Made by a program: the position numbers and the translations under genes. Shown in pieces: positions 39,222-53,150 of a stretch of 64,000 nt of DNA. The first letter of the stretch is position 1. Every line of letters begins with the position of its first letter. This stretch comes from Chaetorhynchus papuensis (Eukaryota > Chordata > Aves > Passeriformes > Rhipiduridae), in assembly GCA_013396525.1 (NCBI GenBank), contig VWYX01000250.1, positions 496,001 through 560,000 on the forward strand, in the 5' to 3' direction. The notes under the pieces are model-generated. The model was not told where the DNA came from. It worked only from the letters and a program-made list of their open reading frames with translations, and made no database searches.

Positions 39222-39515
39222 TGGAGAGGTCACAGGGCAAAGAAGATGACTGTGCCTTAAATGGCATAAAAATAGTACCAGCAGATCAAATTTGGTCTTA
39301 TGTGCTGGAACAACCTTGGAAAGACTTTGCTGTAATGGGAGTGTCCTCTGCTGGTCATTTGGCCTGGGTGGGAGCTTCTTTCAAGATTAAAAACATTCAT
39401 TAGGAAGAAGCAGCAGCTTGTGCATAAATTAAACCAATTTTCTGCTCTTGCCTTTGTAGTACTGAAGTCTCTAGGCACCTAATGGCTTTTCCTTTCCTGG
39501 ACCCTAATTTTACAG

Positions 39516-39542
39516 ATATGTATATATACATATATATATGTA
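39516..39542. repeat. (TA)n microsatellite with ATGTATA interruptions
   Basis: Alternating TA with self-complementary structure (TGTATATATACATATATATATG). Confidence 0.75.
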
Positions 39543-40734
39543 GAATTACAATGAAAAAGATCAGGCAATTTAATTAGTTAATATTTATAAATCTCTTTCA
39601 AGATGAAAAGAGCTCTGTAAGTGGCATGCATTATTAATTGATAATAATATTTGTTCAGAAATTGAAGTTGAAATTGGTGACATCATTAGTGTGCATAAAT
39701 GAGCTTTTTTCTTAGTTTAATATATTTGTTAATTGGATTTGCAAAGTTTTTTTTCTGTTTTGGTCTGCAAGTTCTTTAAAAGATTCAACTTTGGCAGCTG
39801 GCAGTGAGTAAATGAATATGTTATTAATGTAGCATATGCAGTCAGAAAGGTGCTAGGTATGGACACCGTCATGGTTCTGGTTTAACTTAACATTTTCCAG
39901 TATGTCAATATGGAAAGAAAATGATAGAAATTTAGGTGGAATAGCAGCATGTCTCTAGCCATACTCAATTCAGAGACTTGGAGGGGGAAGGAATAGAAAA
40001 TCCACTCCTCAAGGTGGTTAAAACATGTCTCCATTGTTTCTGGTGCTAAATGAAGGAACTTAGATGAAGTTTGTGGTCATCTTTATGAAAGAGTTCAGGA
40101 TTACGAATTGTTCCCAGGAAGGACTTTTATCTGGCATAAATATATGCTGCCTTGGATAATGAGCTTTGTGATTGCATCTTTCTTTCTCATCCATCATATC
40201 TCTGAGTTTGTGCATTGTAGTTTCTCCTGTGTAGTGTGTTAGGGTTTGAACTGAGTCCCAAATTCCTCTACTGACTTCCATTTCATATCCACCTGATCCA
40301 CCTCCTTGTCATCGATTTTGAAAATTGCCAGGACTTCACAAATGCCAAGTGGTATGTGAAACATTGGCCAGCTCCATCTGGAGCATTTGCTTTTTTTCCC
40401 TTGCGTTTATATATCCAAAATTGGTACATATGGATGTCTTCCACGGGTTCACATCCATTTCTGGAACTGCAATATATGACTGTTGTGCACACTTTATGTC
40501 CCTTGGATGTTTTCAGGACATCAGTTGTTAATGGGCAGCCTGGGGATTTGGCAGCGACATAACACAGGAATTTCTCTTTCCATTTAAAAGCATGTGAACA
40601 TTTCCAAGAGGAAATGTAACTATCCCTGACAACCACTGCTCCCTAGTAAACCTGGTTAATACGAATATGTAGGCTGATTGGGTGGAACTGGAAGCATGAT
40701 TAATTGTTTATTGTGTTTGCATGTTGCCAGTTTT

Positions 40735-41280
40735 GTTGACCTTTTGAAGGCTAAATGGATAAGCTTGAGAAGTGGGCCCATGGGAATTTCAGAAGATTTA
40801 AGCAAGTGCAAGGTTCTGCCTCTGGGTTGGAGCAACCCCTGGTATCTATCCAGGGGATGAACAGATCAGAGCAGGAAAGGAAAAGCGTGAGGAAAGGCTA
40901 AGAGAGTTGGGCTTGTTCATTCTGGAAAAGAGAGAGCTTTGTGGCCTTCCAGTTGCTGAAGGAAGCCTGGAAGAAAGCTGGAAGAGGGACATTTTACAAG
41001 AGCATGAGTGATGGGACAAGGGGCAATGGCTTCAAATTGCAAGCAGGTAAGTTTAGATCAGTTGTTAAGAAAAAAATATTTACTGTGGGGGTAGTGAGGC
41101 ACTGGAACAGGTTGCTGAGAAATGTTGTTGATCCCTCCAAGTGCTTAAGGCCAGATTGGAGAGAGCTCTGAGCAACCTGGTCTAGTAGAAGGTGTCCCTG
41201 TCCCTGGAAGGAGGTTTGGAACTAGGTGATTTTAAGGTCCCTTCCAACCCAAACCATTCTATGATTCTATGATTCTGTGA
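40735..41280 (+). mobile_element. CR1 LINE with internal deletion, sense
   Basis: The left part (40,735-40,860) corresponds to the CR1 ORF2 segment around AGTGGGCCCATGGGAATT and AAGTGCAAGGTTCTGCCTCTGGG. The sequence then jumps at about 40,885 to the block around GAGGAAAGGCTAAGAGAGTTGGGC, skipping several hundred bases present in full CR1. The 3' UTR is intact to the end: GTTAAGAAAAAAATATTTACTG, GGAGGTTTGGAACTAGGTGATTTTAAGGTCC, and a clean ATTCTATGATTCTATGATTCTGTGA tail. Non-coding. Confidence 0.92.
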
Positions 41281-41479
41281 CATGCAGTAGCTGAGAGAAC
41301 TTCACTGTAGCCTGGGATACAAGGGAGCATGGATTTTAACATTCTGTCAACCAGTGAGACATCACTGTTTGATGTCCCAAGTGATAGTCATGAGGGACAT
41401 GATCAAAGATGTCTTGTATTCCCTCCTGGAAGACTCAGGACTCTTTTCTTGTTTTTAAAAGTTGTTGGGTTTTTTTCTA

Positions 41480-41499
41480 ATATATATATATATATATAA
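41480..41499. repeat. (TA)n microsatellite
   Basis: Nine uninterrupted TA units; likely length-polymorphic. Confidence 0.85.
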
Positions 41500-44400
41500 C
41501 TCAAATGTCTGAGGATGTGATTTTTCTCCTATGTGTATTAGCATAGATTAATTTATGAATATTTTAGGTGGGAGAATTGTGTTCTCACCCATGGGTATGT
41601 GTTGCTTATGTTCAGGGTAACTTGGTGATGCATTTTCAGGATAAAGATTTTAGTTTTACTATATGAGGTTTGGTTTTGTTCCTGCTGCTCTTTTGTTCCA
41701 TGGTTTAAACACAGAAGACTGAGAGGACATTATTGCTGGAATTGAGACTAAGGTTAAACTATGAGCTTAATGGAGTTACTTTTTAAGAATTCTGTTTTAA
41801 AAAATTCCCTTATAGTTGAAGTAAGATACATTGGAAAGGGAAGGTGCAAACGCAAATGCCTGGTCTAGAAGTTTTAAAAACATTACAAATATTGTAAGTG
41901 AAAATGAGTGGAATTTATAGAATGGTGAACATCAGGACAGCAGGGCAAAAGGAGGCCCCTCTGAACTCAGGATGAGAACAAGAAGTACTACTGCCATTCC
42001 CACCCTTCCATTTTGCTTCCAAGGCGAACTCAATAGATGTAGTACATTACCACAGCTACTTTAATCCACATTTAATTGCCTTATTCACCTCTAATTGCTT
42101 CCTGTCCCATCTTCTCTGCTCCTGTTCTCATTGAATATGTTTGGTATTTTTCCTCTTCTTTACAGACTTACTCCTACCTTCTCTCCTGTGCTGTCTCACC
42201 CACCTTTCTTTAGAGATAAAAGGTTTTTTGCATTAATATAGTTTAACAAGCAGGAAAAGAAATTTAAATGTGTAGAATATAATGACACATTTTTATTCAG
42301 TGTTTTATTGTATAGTTGTAAGAGCTAAAGTATTATGGAAGGTTTGCATTTGCATTCATTTGCCTATGAATATTCACTGGGCAAATAACCCCATGGATTC
42401 TGCCTGTTTGCTTTTCATTTTCATGTTTGTTTTCCAGTTATTCTGGCAAACATATTTACTAGCAGGAATCCCTAAGAAATCCAGCAGGTTTTCAAAGGTT
42501 GTTAGGTTCCTCATTAGGGAGCTGATCCTAGGAGTTAGACCTACTCTGCCTGTAAACAGAAAGTAATATTCAGTCAGAATTAACCACTGTAGCTGAAAGG
42601 TAGCATTTTAAAGATTCACAGTAAACTGCTGCTCACTCTTCACAGGTTGAACAAATATCAGCACAAAATAATTGTCATGTAACTGGTGTAGAACTAATAA
42701 TTTGTAGAAGCATATAACCAACACTTGCCCAGTTTCAGTAAAAGAGATAATTAATCAAAGAAGTTATTTGCTACCAAATTGCTGCCTACCCATGACAGAT
42801 TTGAATTTACTGCTACTCTTTTGGTAAGAAACTCATGAAGACATGACACTGCTTGGAAGAGGTTGTATGTGCATTTGTAAGCCTTCAGAAAGTTTTAGAA
42901 GGACTTGAGAGTGGTCAGAGATTCAAATCTAGTGTTCTTATCATTGATCTCTTGTTCCATCTACCATGTCACACCAAGGAGCTGAGATTAATAATGATGG
43001 TACAGTATTTGTCATATATGGCCTATTCAGTGCTTTGCTTCTGCCTCATTGCAAAAACGATGGGAAAAGCCTAGTTCTAACAGTGGTGTTCTTTCGAGGA
43101 CTAAATGGTGCCTAATCATTTTACAGGTATATTAATATTTATGGGGTTGTGCACATGTGCACGGTAGCCTACTGACAGGGTCTGTTTAAACACTTGATTA
43201 CACAGCAGAACAGATTGTCCAGTCTAATGCCCTTCTGTGCTGCACGTTGCCTCGGCTGCTTGGAGACCCCCAGGGAGAGTGTCATCTCAGGGGAGGGGGA
43301 AGCTCAACCAAGACTGAATTTACTTACGGCCACTTTCTGCCTCTGGTATGGGACAGTTAGGGCTGAAATGAGCTGCAGGGATCAGAACTATTCTGTTTCA
43401 GTGTGTGAGGGAATCTTTTCTGACAGTGTGCTGGACAGCAGGGAGGCACAGCTCTGCATGTAGATTGCAATCAAGGATATGTTTGCTGTAGGCTGATTTA
43501 TCCTCTTGGGAAGAAGACGTTAACCTGTGGGCAACACCATGCTGTTCTAACTAATTCCAGTGTCTCAGCTAGCTTATTTAGAGCTGGAACAGATACCAAT
43601 GCATTACTCTGCAGGCTGCAATATCAATGTATGCTGGAGTGTGAGGTCTGAGGATCATTTTGGTGGAAGCCTAATGCACTTCCTAATATTTCTGTGAAAT
43701 CAGGCTGCTGGGTCACAGCAAATGTGAAAGGGTGTGTGAGACTGGGAGTAAGGCTGGATACTTCCAATGAGAAAATGGGGTTGCTGCTGCCTGTCTGCTC
43801 TGGGTCCTGCACAGGACCTGGGTGTAGTGAAGTGGCTGGCAGCCTGCTCCCCAGACCTGTGAGCCTCTGCCATGGGAATGAGTGGGAAATTGGGCACCTG
43901 GGTCCGATGGAGCAAGATGGGTGCAGAAGTGCTGCTTTTCTGGGAGCTGATTGCTGTGGACCACATTCCCTCATCTCCACACTCTCAGGTGGTGAAGGGG
44001 CTTAACGTGGCATGCTGGAGGGTGGGTGTCTCACCGTGTTCTCTCTGGGCTTGTGGGAAGAGAATGGCAGTCCCATCAAACTGAAGTGTAAGCAAGTTGT
44101 TAGTTCCTTGCCTCAGGGAATACCTAGCCAAAAGAAGAGAGAAGAATAAATAGAGAAAGGTATGTTAAGGGTTGAGGGAAAACCAAACCACTATGATATT
44201 TGTATTGCTGCAGTGATTTTGACATTGAGCAACAGAAACTGATTTCTTTATTTCTTCGCTGTCTGGGGCAAGATTTGCCTTGCAGTTTTATTGTGAATAA
44301 ATTCACCACGTGGATTTCCTTTCCCCGGCAGTTTTAGAACCACAGTAATCTTGAAGCAGACTGGTGGATATTGCTTCCAAAAAGTGTGTTTTATTGGACA

Positions 44401-44623
44401 CCTGGGTCAAACCTGTTATTTTATTGCTTATGACCCAAACCCACAGATTAGTCCCTATCTAGCTTAACATTTGAAAGAGGTCAGTTGTTTCTGTACTCTG
44501 ATCTGGTACTTAAATCAAAGCTACAATCACTGGAATTCCCATCATATAAGCTTTTGAAATTAAAGTGATCACTTTTAATCTCCCTATTACCATTTGCTGC
44601 CTCTTTCTAACACGATGATTTGC

Positions 44624-44670
44624 TTTTTATATTTTATTTATTTAGATTTCTTATTTATTTATTAATTTAT
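44624..44670. repeat. (TTTA)n low-complexity tract
   Basis: Interrupted TTTA/TTAT units. Confidence 0.75.
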
Positions 44671-45785
44671 ACAACATTTATTACATCTATACTTGGAAGC
44701 TGTTGCTAGGTATATGTTTGTTTTACTATTGGGAACAATCAAGCCCGGCTTCTGGGAACTGTCAGTAATGCAACCACAGGAGAAAGTTTATGTCAAAAGC
44801 AGTTCAGGATGAAGTTTCTCTTGCATTGCAAGGTGGTAGGCATGGTAGCTATGTGCTGCCTTGTCTCACAGAGAACTGGCAGAGTAGTTACACTGAACAG
44901 CACCCCAAGGCTGCTTGACAGAGGGGTTACTGTACCCTGACCTCTTTTTGTTGAGTCCAGCCCTGTAAATCCTAATATATTGTGACCATTGGCTATCTTA
45001 TCATGGTAGCCAATATGTTCTTGTAATATCCAGGCCGATTCTACCTAGAGGCATAGATAAATTCAGCAAGTTGCAAAGATGGTGCAAAGGCAACTTTTTC
45101 CTTTCCTCCCACATTATACTGGGCAGAATCTCAGAAAACTGGAGGTTTCTAACTTTGCTTGAAAACAGTGAAGTTCTCTGAGGAGCTCATTGAAACCATG
45201 CATTTACAGATAACTGGAGTTCTTAGCTACCACAAGCACATGTGATTTCACTAGTAACTAGCTCCCAGGCCATCCTGTTGAGTATTTTGAAATCACAATA
45301 GAAAATTCAAAGTTTAGGGCTAGTTGTGCGACCCAAGAAAATTATTTTATCCCTTGCATTTATTCTGGTTGTGTTAAGCACTCTAAGATACTCTGGGCGA
45401 TCCTACTGCACATCTACTGAAGTTTCCAAATGTTTGCTGCAAGCAATTCCAAAGAGATTGCATTGCAGAAATCTGGTCTGAAATCTACTGAAACATATTT
45501 CGCTGGCATGAGCCTGAGTAATACTCTTAAATGGCATTGAAAAACTGCTGTGCATACATTAATTCCAGACAATGTGCATATTATCTTTAAAAAAACTCCC
45601 AGTTCCAGAAAAGAAGATTACATGAAAGATTATTCAGCACCAAGATGAACAACGATGCTTTTCCTGCCTTTGCCATGCAATAAAAACATGGACAAAGTAC
45701 AAAGTCAACTAACATTGGAAAGATATGTACATGTCCTGAATTAGTATAGGCCCCAGGTGGGTGGTAGCATCTACATAATGACCAG

Positions 45786-45815
45786 ATCCCAGACATTCAG
45801 TTGAATGTCTGGGAT
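45786..45815. repeat. Perfect 14-bp inverted repeat with 2-bp centre
   Basis: ATCCCAGACATTCA (45,786-45,799) and TGAATGTCTGGGAT (45,802-45,815) are exact reverse complements around GT. This is the strongest inverted repeat I found, and no mobile element is evident around it. Confidence 0.8.
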
Positions 45816-48800
45816 GTTGTTTTGCTGAAGGGATTTGAAAATTTCTGTCTTCCAGGAGATAAGAGATGCCTACAGCTGTTGGAGAAGACAAGCTTTCATT
45901 TTTGAAGATTACTTTTTTCACCTAGCAGCCATTAGCTTCCTGAACTGATGTGGTGACTGTTTCAGCCTTTTCTGATTCATGGAGAGCCTTTATTGTTGAC
46001 GCTTTTGAAGAGAGAATGATAGGCTTAAAGTGCTCCCAAATAGCTATCTTTGCATATGGTTAATGGTTATAGTCTCTGGTTAGTGCTTAGGTTTTAATTT
46101 AGTATTTCACATCCTTCCAGTCAAGTCTGATGCAGGAGTGCCCATGACATTCCTCATGGCTGTCCACTCTGTTAGCCAGCTGCTGAGCTCTGCCCTCTGG
46201 CAGTTCATCACGGGGTTGGTTATCAGGCTTTCCCATACACAGATTCATTTCTTTTCTGGTCTTTCCACTTGCTTTATCTATAAATCTTGGCTATTTCCTC
46301 TCAAGGTTAGGTTATTTTGGGCTCTGGACTGAATATCAAGAGGTGACTGAGCTCTTGCATTACTGATGGAAAGGAATTCCTTCGATCCTGCATCCATTTT
46401 TGTAGCTATCTGGGAGGAAAGCAAGGGGATTCATCACATTTTCAGGGAGCATGTGTAGAGATGGGATGCAGCTTTGATTAACCTTCACTGCACACTAAAA
46501 GAGCCTTTTTCCTTCAGATTCATACACCAACAGATGGTTATATATGTGAAGTCAATTGGTTTAGTTTCTATGGAGGGGATTTAATTTACTGAAATTTTGT
46601 TTAATTAACTGAAAACATTTTTTGGATTGCAGTCTTTGGTCTTAATAATACAGCTGTGTGTGACTTGTGTCATATCAGTAAATATTGCTAGCATGGTTCC
46701 ATCAGTTGCATTCAACCTAATTCCTGCACTTAACTTGGGCTCTCTCTTGGTTAAATTTTTGACATCTGCTTGAGAGGAGAGATGGTTGTAAGTTCTGCCT
46801 ACCATGACTAAATTTATTTTTCCTTGTCAGTAGTGGGGAACCATTATAAAAAGCCTACCCACTCTGCATCCTGCTCTTTAGCCCTTCTCTAAAAATGATG
46901 GTAAGTGATCCAAGTGGTCCCAAGTGAATGATCCGAACGCAAGGATCTCAGGTGAAAAATGGCATCATTTTTGGTGCTGCACCAGTACTGCGATGCTAAC
47001 AGTAGTGTTCACTTCGTCTAGATTTTATGCTTCTTAGAGATAATTAGACAGAGGCCAAAGAAGGATTTAGTTAGGGTCTAAGTGGCTATGAGTATGTGTT
47101 AATTTAAAGATGAAGATAACTTCTAGACTAAATTAGGAGAAATAATTTAATTTAGACATCCAAAGGCTTTCACACTTTAGGAGAACCTGCAGAACTGTTA
47201 GACTGGGTGCTTCTGAGGCTTTAGATTTTAGGTGTCAGGTGATATCCCAAATTAGTTGGGGTTAGGTAGACTTAATTTAACATTGCTTTTACTGTGGTTG
47301 TTTTCATAGCATCTGATAATCCTACAATGTTAAAAAACTTAGTCATGCTCATGAGCTAATCTTCATATATAAGACCCTGAGATCTTGTAGGTTAAACATC
47401 TTGCTCTTTGTCACACTGGTGTGTGCCTATGGCAAAGCAGGAAGTTAAACCAAGTCTGAAGAGCCAAGAGCTGTTGCCCAAACCAGTGAACTCCTGACCT
47501 GCAAAGGGCAGTAAACAACTACTGCTCTACTAAGATTTTTCATATGCAGCTCCTTTTTCTTAGAATTAGAGTGTATTCCTTTACTAGTTTCTTTCTGTGT
47601 CCTGTTTCTGCAGCTGGACCTTCTGACGTGTTACCTACATAGCTCTGAATTGTGTATCAGGCATAAAACTGTCAGAGGCTTCTTCAGAAAATTTGGCTGG
47701 AGGACGTAAATTCCCTTCCTCTCTCATGCCTTTCACTGGTTTTCTGTGGGGATTGTAGAGTAGATGAAAGTAATGTAGTAAAATACTATATGTAAGATAA
47801 TGTAGTAAAACAAGAGTATGGCAGTGAAAGATTCCTCTTACAGGCAAGCTGAAGGCTTTGGAGGCTGTTCTGGGTGCTGCATAGCTACCTTTAATGACTA
47901 TGGCTCAGTGGAATGTAAAACCACATGCCATGAAAACATTAACACAATAATGTGCAGGTTATTTGAACAGAGACATGAGCATGCTGATGATGTAATCTAG
48001 TGGGAAATCCAGAATAATATTCATAAATGACATCTCATTGATTTTGGTATTTTACTAAGAATATAGCAGTGCTGGAAGACTGATAATTTTTTTTTTTCCT
48101 AGAAATATGGGGTGCCAACCCAGAGATGTCTTCAATATGTTCTGAGAGGGTTGTGAAAAATATCAAGTTCCATACTTGAAATCAAGCATGCTGCTTTTGA
48201 TACAGGAAGGTACAAATGAATGCATTCACATAGGGCAAAATACTTTGGGAAATGCTCTGGGTGCTAGAGCACAGAGCTGCACACTGTGGGTGGTAGAGCT
48301 CAAAGATGCAGTGAGCATGGAGACGTGTTTACTCAGATTAAGGAAATCAAATATTCCAAACCAGTCTCTAGAAATGACTTGATAATATTAACCGCTCTTA
48401 CTTACACTTGTCACTCAAAGCTTTGCAGACCAAAGTGTGTCCTTACTGAAAGGCAATATGCTGTTGCAGAGCAGCAAGGACTGGGAGTTGTAATGAAAAC
48501 ACTGACATTTTGAGAGTTATTACTGGGAATGATACCATAAATACCAGTTTGCAGATGAATAAACTGAGGGGCAGGCCTATTTACCACACCTGGTAAACTG
48601 AGAGAGAGAGATCCTGAGAGTCCTGGCTCTCAGTCTGGGCTCTGACTGCTACCAGTTTGCCTTCTACTGTAGAAGAGTAACATTCTAATTTACACTATTT
48701 GCTATGCAATAATGTAATAGTGAATAAACAGATTTTTCTCGTAGTAGCAGAAGTCAGGAAATGGAATGTAGATGGTGATCTCTTTTGGTCTCAAATGTTT

Positions 48801-49526
48801 TCCAATTCTATTTAAGCAAAAAGGTTTTATCTGTTCAAGATGTGTAGAGCAATATGTAGGCAGAAGCTGCTTTATTTTCATTTTGATTTTAACAATTAGA
48901 GTTGAGTTCTGTGTTAATTACCTAAAAAAATTTCAGAGATGATGGTAGATATAGGAGATCTATGATAATAGGAACATGTTGCCATAGACACAACTGTTCA
49001 ATATGACACTAGGACTCTGCTGCTTGAAGAAACCCACTGAAGTTGTATTTCACAATGCCCTGAAATTATGCAGTTGTGAAAAATTAATTATAATCCTTTC
49101 ACTGAAATACCATGATGTTGATTCTAAAATATTCAACAAGCTATTTCAGTGCAGAGGGCTGTCAAATGACAGAGAAAGCCAATTCATCAGAAACACTGAG
49201 ATATGTTTAAAAGTTTTTATTCTTCCAGGTGGCCGACATTTTTGAGCATTGCACGGCTTCATTATGGGTTTTAACAGCTTCACTTGTAGCTTGGGAATTT
49301 CTGCATCTCTTTCAAAAACCTGTTTCATTAATTGGCACGAAATGCCACCATTTATAGAAAACATAGGGGAAGAAGCAGAGAACAATGCAAAGCAGAAGTA
49401 GGAAATGACAGTTTTCTGTTACAGGCAGTAACAACTATGGAGTTGAGAGTGTTTCCAGATTGTTCCAGTCTTGTGCTTTTTTTTTTGTATGGGTGAATTA
49501 GCAGATACATCTGCATGTGGACCAGA

Positions 49527-49600
49527 AGAACTTGGCTATCATCTAGACTGACTTCCTGGCCAGGACTTCAGTGAAATCAGCAGACAGCAATCATCTGCCC
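49527..49600 (-). mobile_element. Possible ancient CR1/L3-type LINE remnant
   Basis: GGCTATCATCTAGACTGACTTCCTGGCCAGGACTTCAG resembles, in reverse orientation, the 3' end of old amniote CR1/L3 elements (ATCATCTAGTCTGACCTCCTG-like). The match is short and eroded, so this is tentative. Confidence 0.3.
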
Positions 49601-51906
49601 ATTTAGCATATTTTGTGGTTTGTTTTGTTTTTCCAGAGCATCATATACAGCAGCAGCAGCCATTAATTAGCAGATTTCTGATGAGTATTTAGAGAGACAC
49701 ATTCTTATTACAAAGGTAAACTTATGAATGCACATAAGCACACTCTATGTCAACCATTATTATTTAATTCTCATTACCTTATTGCATCACAGGTTTTGTG
49801 AAGGACCAGATGTCATTAAAGGTGGGGAGATGGGTTACATTCCTGTGCTAGTTTTGTGGAGGATGGAGAAAAGCCCTTCCTAGGGTGTTGTTTATTTTAT
49901 TGACTTCATTTTCTGTTCAGACTCAGATTTTTAAAAAATCAATAGTTGTATTGCATCTTTCCAGCTCACAAAAGACTAACCCGATTGCATTCTTCAGTTT
50001 TCTAGTCATGAGTCACCTCTCACAACAGATTCTCCTATCCTCCTTTCTAGGGAATATCTTCTTAAAGTCCAGTTTGACCTGTCTTAGTGAGTCAGTAACA
50101 AATCTTAGCAGCCTTCCTTGGTTCTGATTGACAAATACAAGCTGAAATATCTCTTGCCAACCTGCCCTTCCGTTGAAGACACACACAATGTTTCCATTAT
50201 GTATATCAGGACTCCCTGACTTTCTGAGCAATCCCTCACACTTTGTATACTTTACATCATTTTTGCAGTGCTTATAGGAGTCAACTCCACGTAGAAGTTT
50301 CCCAAATCAGGGAACCACATTTGGATTAAAGTTACCCAATAGCTGCAAATGTATATGAAGTTGTTCAGATGACAGTATTCTTGTGTTCAGAATACTTTTT
50401 GATAATTGCATGATGCTCTTGCACTGTATCCAATGTCCCAGTCATTGTGACTGAACAAATATTCACAAACACCTCTTAAAGCATATTTCAATGTGTGAAC
50501 TCCAATTTTAGTGTGGTGAGGAAAAGGGGGTAGAAAAAGGTACTTTCAGCCTTTATTACTCTGCTTTTGTAGAACAGCTACAGTAGAACTGATAATCTGC
50601 CAAAAGAATAACAGGGAGCATCAACTCTTTATAACTGAGGTTTACATACAAACTCACTATTGTGGTATGTGCATCAACATTTATTTTTTACCTTAAAGGA
50701 CATCAGTAAAATTCCTTGAAGTTAGTAAGATGGTTGGTTTTAGTGCTGGCTTTAATAGATGCAGATTTTCATTGAGCATATATCATAGTTTAGTCTGATT
50801 TTATTTATTCTTTGGGTCAGATTCTCATATTTTATGGCACTGTAGATATTTATGAGCCTGTTGAAATTAAAAAGGTTACTTGTATTATGATTGACAGTAG
50901 ACTCTGGCTTTGTTTTCCTAAGAGATTTGATGATATTTTTAGTTAATGTGTGAAATGGGGCATGCTTCTTTGGGTCAAGGGGACTGCAATTTCTAAAACT
51001 ATTTTTAAAAAGTATTAAGAGAACAGAAAACGCTCCTCTTGGATAAATATGGCTCTAGTCAATTGGTATTCTGCTGTCAGCATGCATGTCTCGTTCAGTC
51101 TTGTCCTCCATGCAAGAGATACTGATCCTGTGTACTACACTGAGACTAATTTTGCATATAGAAGTATTAACAAAACGTTTACAGACAGTCCTATAGCCAG
51201 AAAGATTGGAAGAGATTTTTAGCTTTTATAAATAGTTACAGAGGAAGCAGTGCTAAAGTCAGTTTCCTTGTGAAATATCATCAGATTATAGCAGTAATTT
51301 ACATTTTACGAGATATTTCACTGAAGACATTCTCTGAATTTATCTGATCTCCACTGCATGTGACTCAGGGGAGTATTGAAGTGAGAAGAGGACATGCTTG
51401 GAAAAAATGTGCGAAGCGTGGTATTTTAAAAGGAAACATCTAACTACTTGGAAGTAATAGAAATCCCTAAATAATGTTGGTAAAAAAGGGTTCTTTAACT
51501 GCTGTGAAATAATAGAAGTACTTAGATACTAGCAGTGTAAAAAGTTTCTATTCAGATGTAAATTTTTTGAAAATATTTTGTGGCTCTTAAGGACATTTTA
51601 AAATTTCGACTTTGTATGCCAAATTCTTCACAACTGAAGTTACTAAAAAGAATAATTTCCAGAAAGAAATAACCGTGCTTTGACCACAATGTTTGAGGTA
51701 TTCCCTTTGACCTAGAACAGCAAAACATGACAATAGTTGTTCAGTCAGTACTTGTGAAGCATCACTACACCAAAAAATAAAAACCCGCAAAACTTCTTCT
51801 TTATCATGATGCCATTAATTACAGCCCTCAAAGAGATGGGTTCTAACTGCTGATATCTTCTCAACAGCAGTTTTCAGGAGCACCATGTGAAATTCTCAAT
51901 TCCTTT

Positions 51907-53150
51907 TACAGCTTTATTATAGACCCCATTTAAGTACTGAAAGGCTTCAGTAAGGTCTTCCTAGAGCTTTGTCTTCTCCAGGCTGAACATCCCCAACTCC
52001 CTCAGCCTGTCTTCATAGGAGAGGTGCTCCAGCCCTCCAAACATCTTCATGGCCTCCTACAGATCCACTTCAACAGGTCATCATCCTTCTAATTTTGAGC
52101 CCCAGAGCTGGATGCAGCACTCTGGGTGGGATCTCAGGAGACCAGTGTAGATGGGGACAAAACCACATTCCTCAATCTGCTTGCTGGTCATGCTTCTGAT
52201 GCAGTCCAGGGTAGGGTTGGCTTTCTGGGCTGTAAGTGCACATTGTGGCTCATGTTAATTTCTTCATCCACCAGTACTCCCAAATCCTTCTCTGCAGAGC
52301 TTCTCTCAATCTGTTAATCCCTGATACTGGTGATTGCCCTGACCTAGGTGTAGTGTTCTGCACTTTGCCTTGTTGAACTTCATGAGATTTCCATTGGACA
52401 ACTCCTAAAGCCTGTCGAAGTCCCATTTTATGGCATCCTTTCCCTCTAGCATATCAATTGTACCACTCAGCTTGGTGTCATGTGCAGACTTTCAAAGGCA
52501 CACTGGTAAAGTCATTAATAAAGATACTGAACAGTGCCGGTCTCAGCATGGGCTGCTGGAGAATACCACTTGGCAATGATCTTGATTTGGACATTGAGCC
52601 ATTGACTGCAACCAGCCATCCAGCAGATTCCTTATCCATCAAATAGCCCATCCATCAAATCCATATCTCTCTAATTTAGAGACAAAGATGTTGTGTGGGA
52701 CCCTGTCAAAGACCTTACCGAAATCAAGATAAATGATATCAGTTTCTTTTCCCTTATCCAGCAGCACAGTCACTCCATCACTTCATTTTAGAAGGCGAGC
52801 AGATAATTTAGGGGTGATTTGCCCATTCTGAAGCTGTGTTGGCTGCCTGGAATCACCTTCCTGCCATTCAAATGCCTTGACATAGCTCCCAGGAAGATCT
52901 GTTCCATTATCTTACCAAACACAGAGGTGAGGCTGACTGGCTGGTAGTTCCTGGGGTTCTCTTTTTAATTCTTTTTGAAATTTGGTGTGATATATCCCTT
53001 TTTCCAGTCACTGGGTACTTTGAGTGCTGTGACTTTTCAAATATGATGTAGAGTGACCTGTCAACTACACCTGCCATTTCTCTCAGAACCCTGGGATTCA
53101 TCTCATTGACTCCCATGTACTTCTGTACATACAGCTGAAAATATTTTGAC
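51907..53150 (-). mobile_element. CR1 LINE, longest copy, antisense, decayed reverse transcriptase
   Basis: About 1.24 kb in reverse orientation. Left to right it passes through TTTAAGTACTGAAAGGC, CTCCAGGCTGAACATCCCCAACTC (51,977), TTCATAGGAGAGGTGCTCCAGCC (52,012), CAGCTTGGTGTCATGTGCAGACTTTC (52,468), GACATTGAGCCATTGACTGCAACCAGCCATCC (52,589), TTATCCAGCAGCACAG (52,753) and ACAGAGGTGAGGCTGACTGGCTGGTAG (52,920). On the minus strand the right end encodes fragments such as MNPRVLREMAGVVD and LYIIFEKSQHS of the CR1 ORF2 reverse transcriptase, broken by stops and frameshifts. The 3' UTR terminus is absent on the left. Inactive. Confidence 0.93.

Larger units (their letters stand above)
37696..40734. 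other. Non-coding, AT-rich
   Basis: Apart from the A/C-rich and TA tracts listed separately, no element or gene is recognised. Confidence 0.55.
41281..51906. other. Long non-coding stretch, mostly featureless
   Basis: About 10.6 kb without a recognisable gene. The 83-118 codon overlapping ORFs at 43,624-44,005 sit in a locally GC-richer patch and resemble nothing known. The 14-bp inverted repeat at 45,786 and the possible ancient LINE at 49,527 are the only notable structures. Confidence 0.55.
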
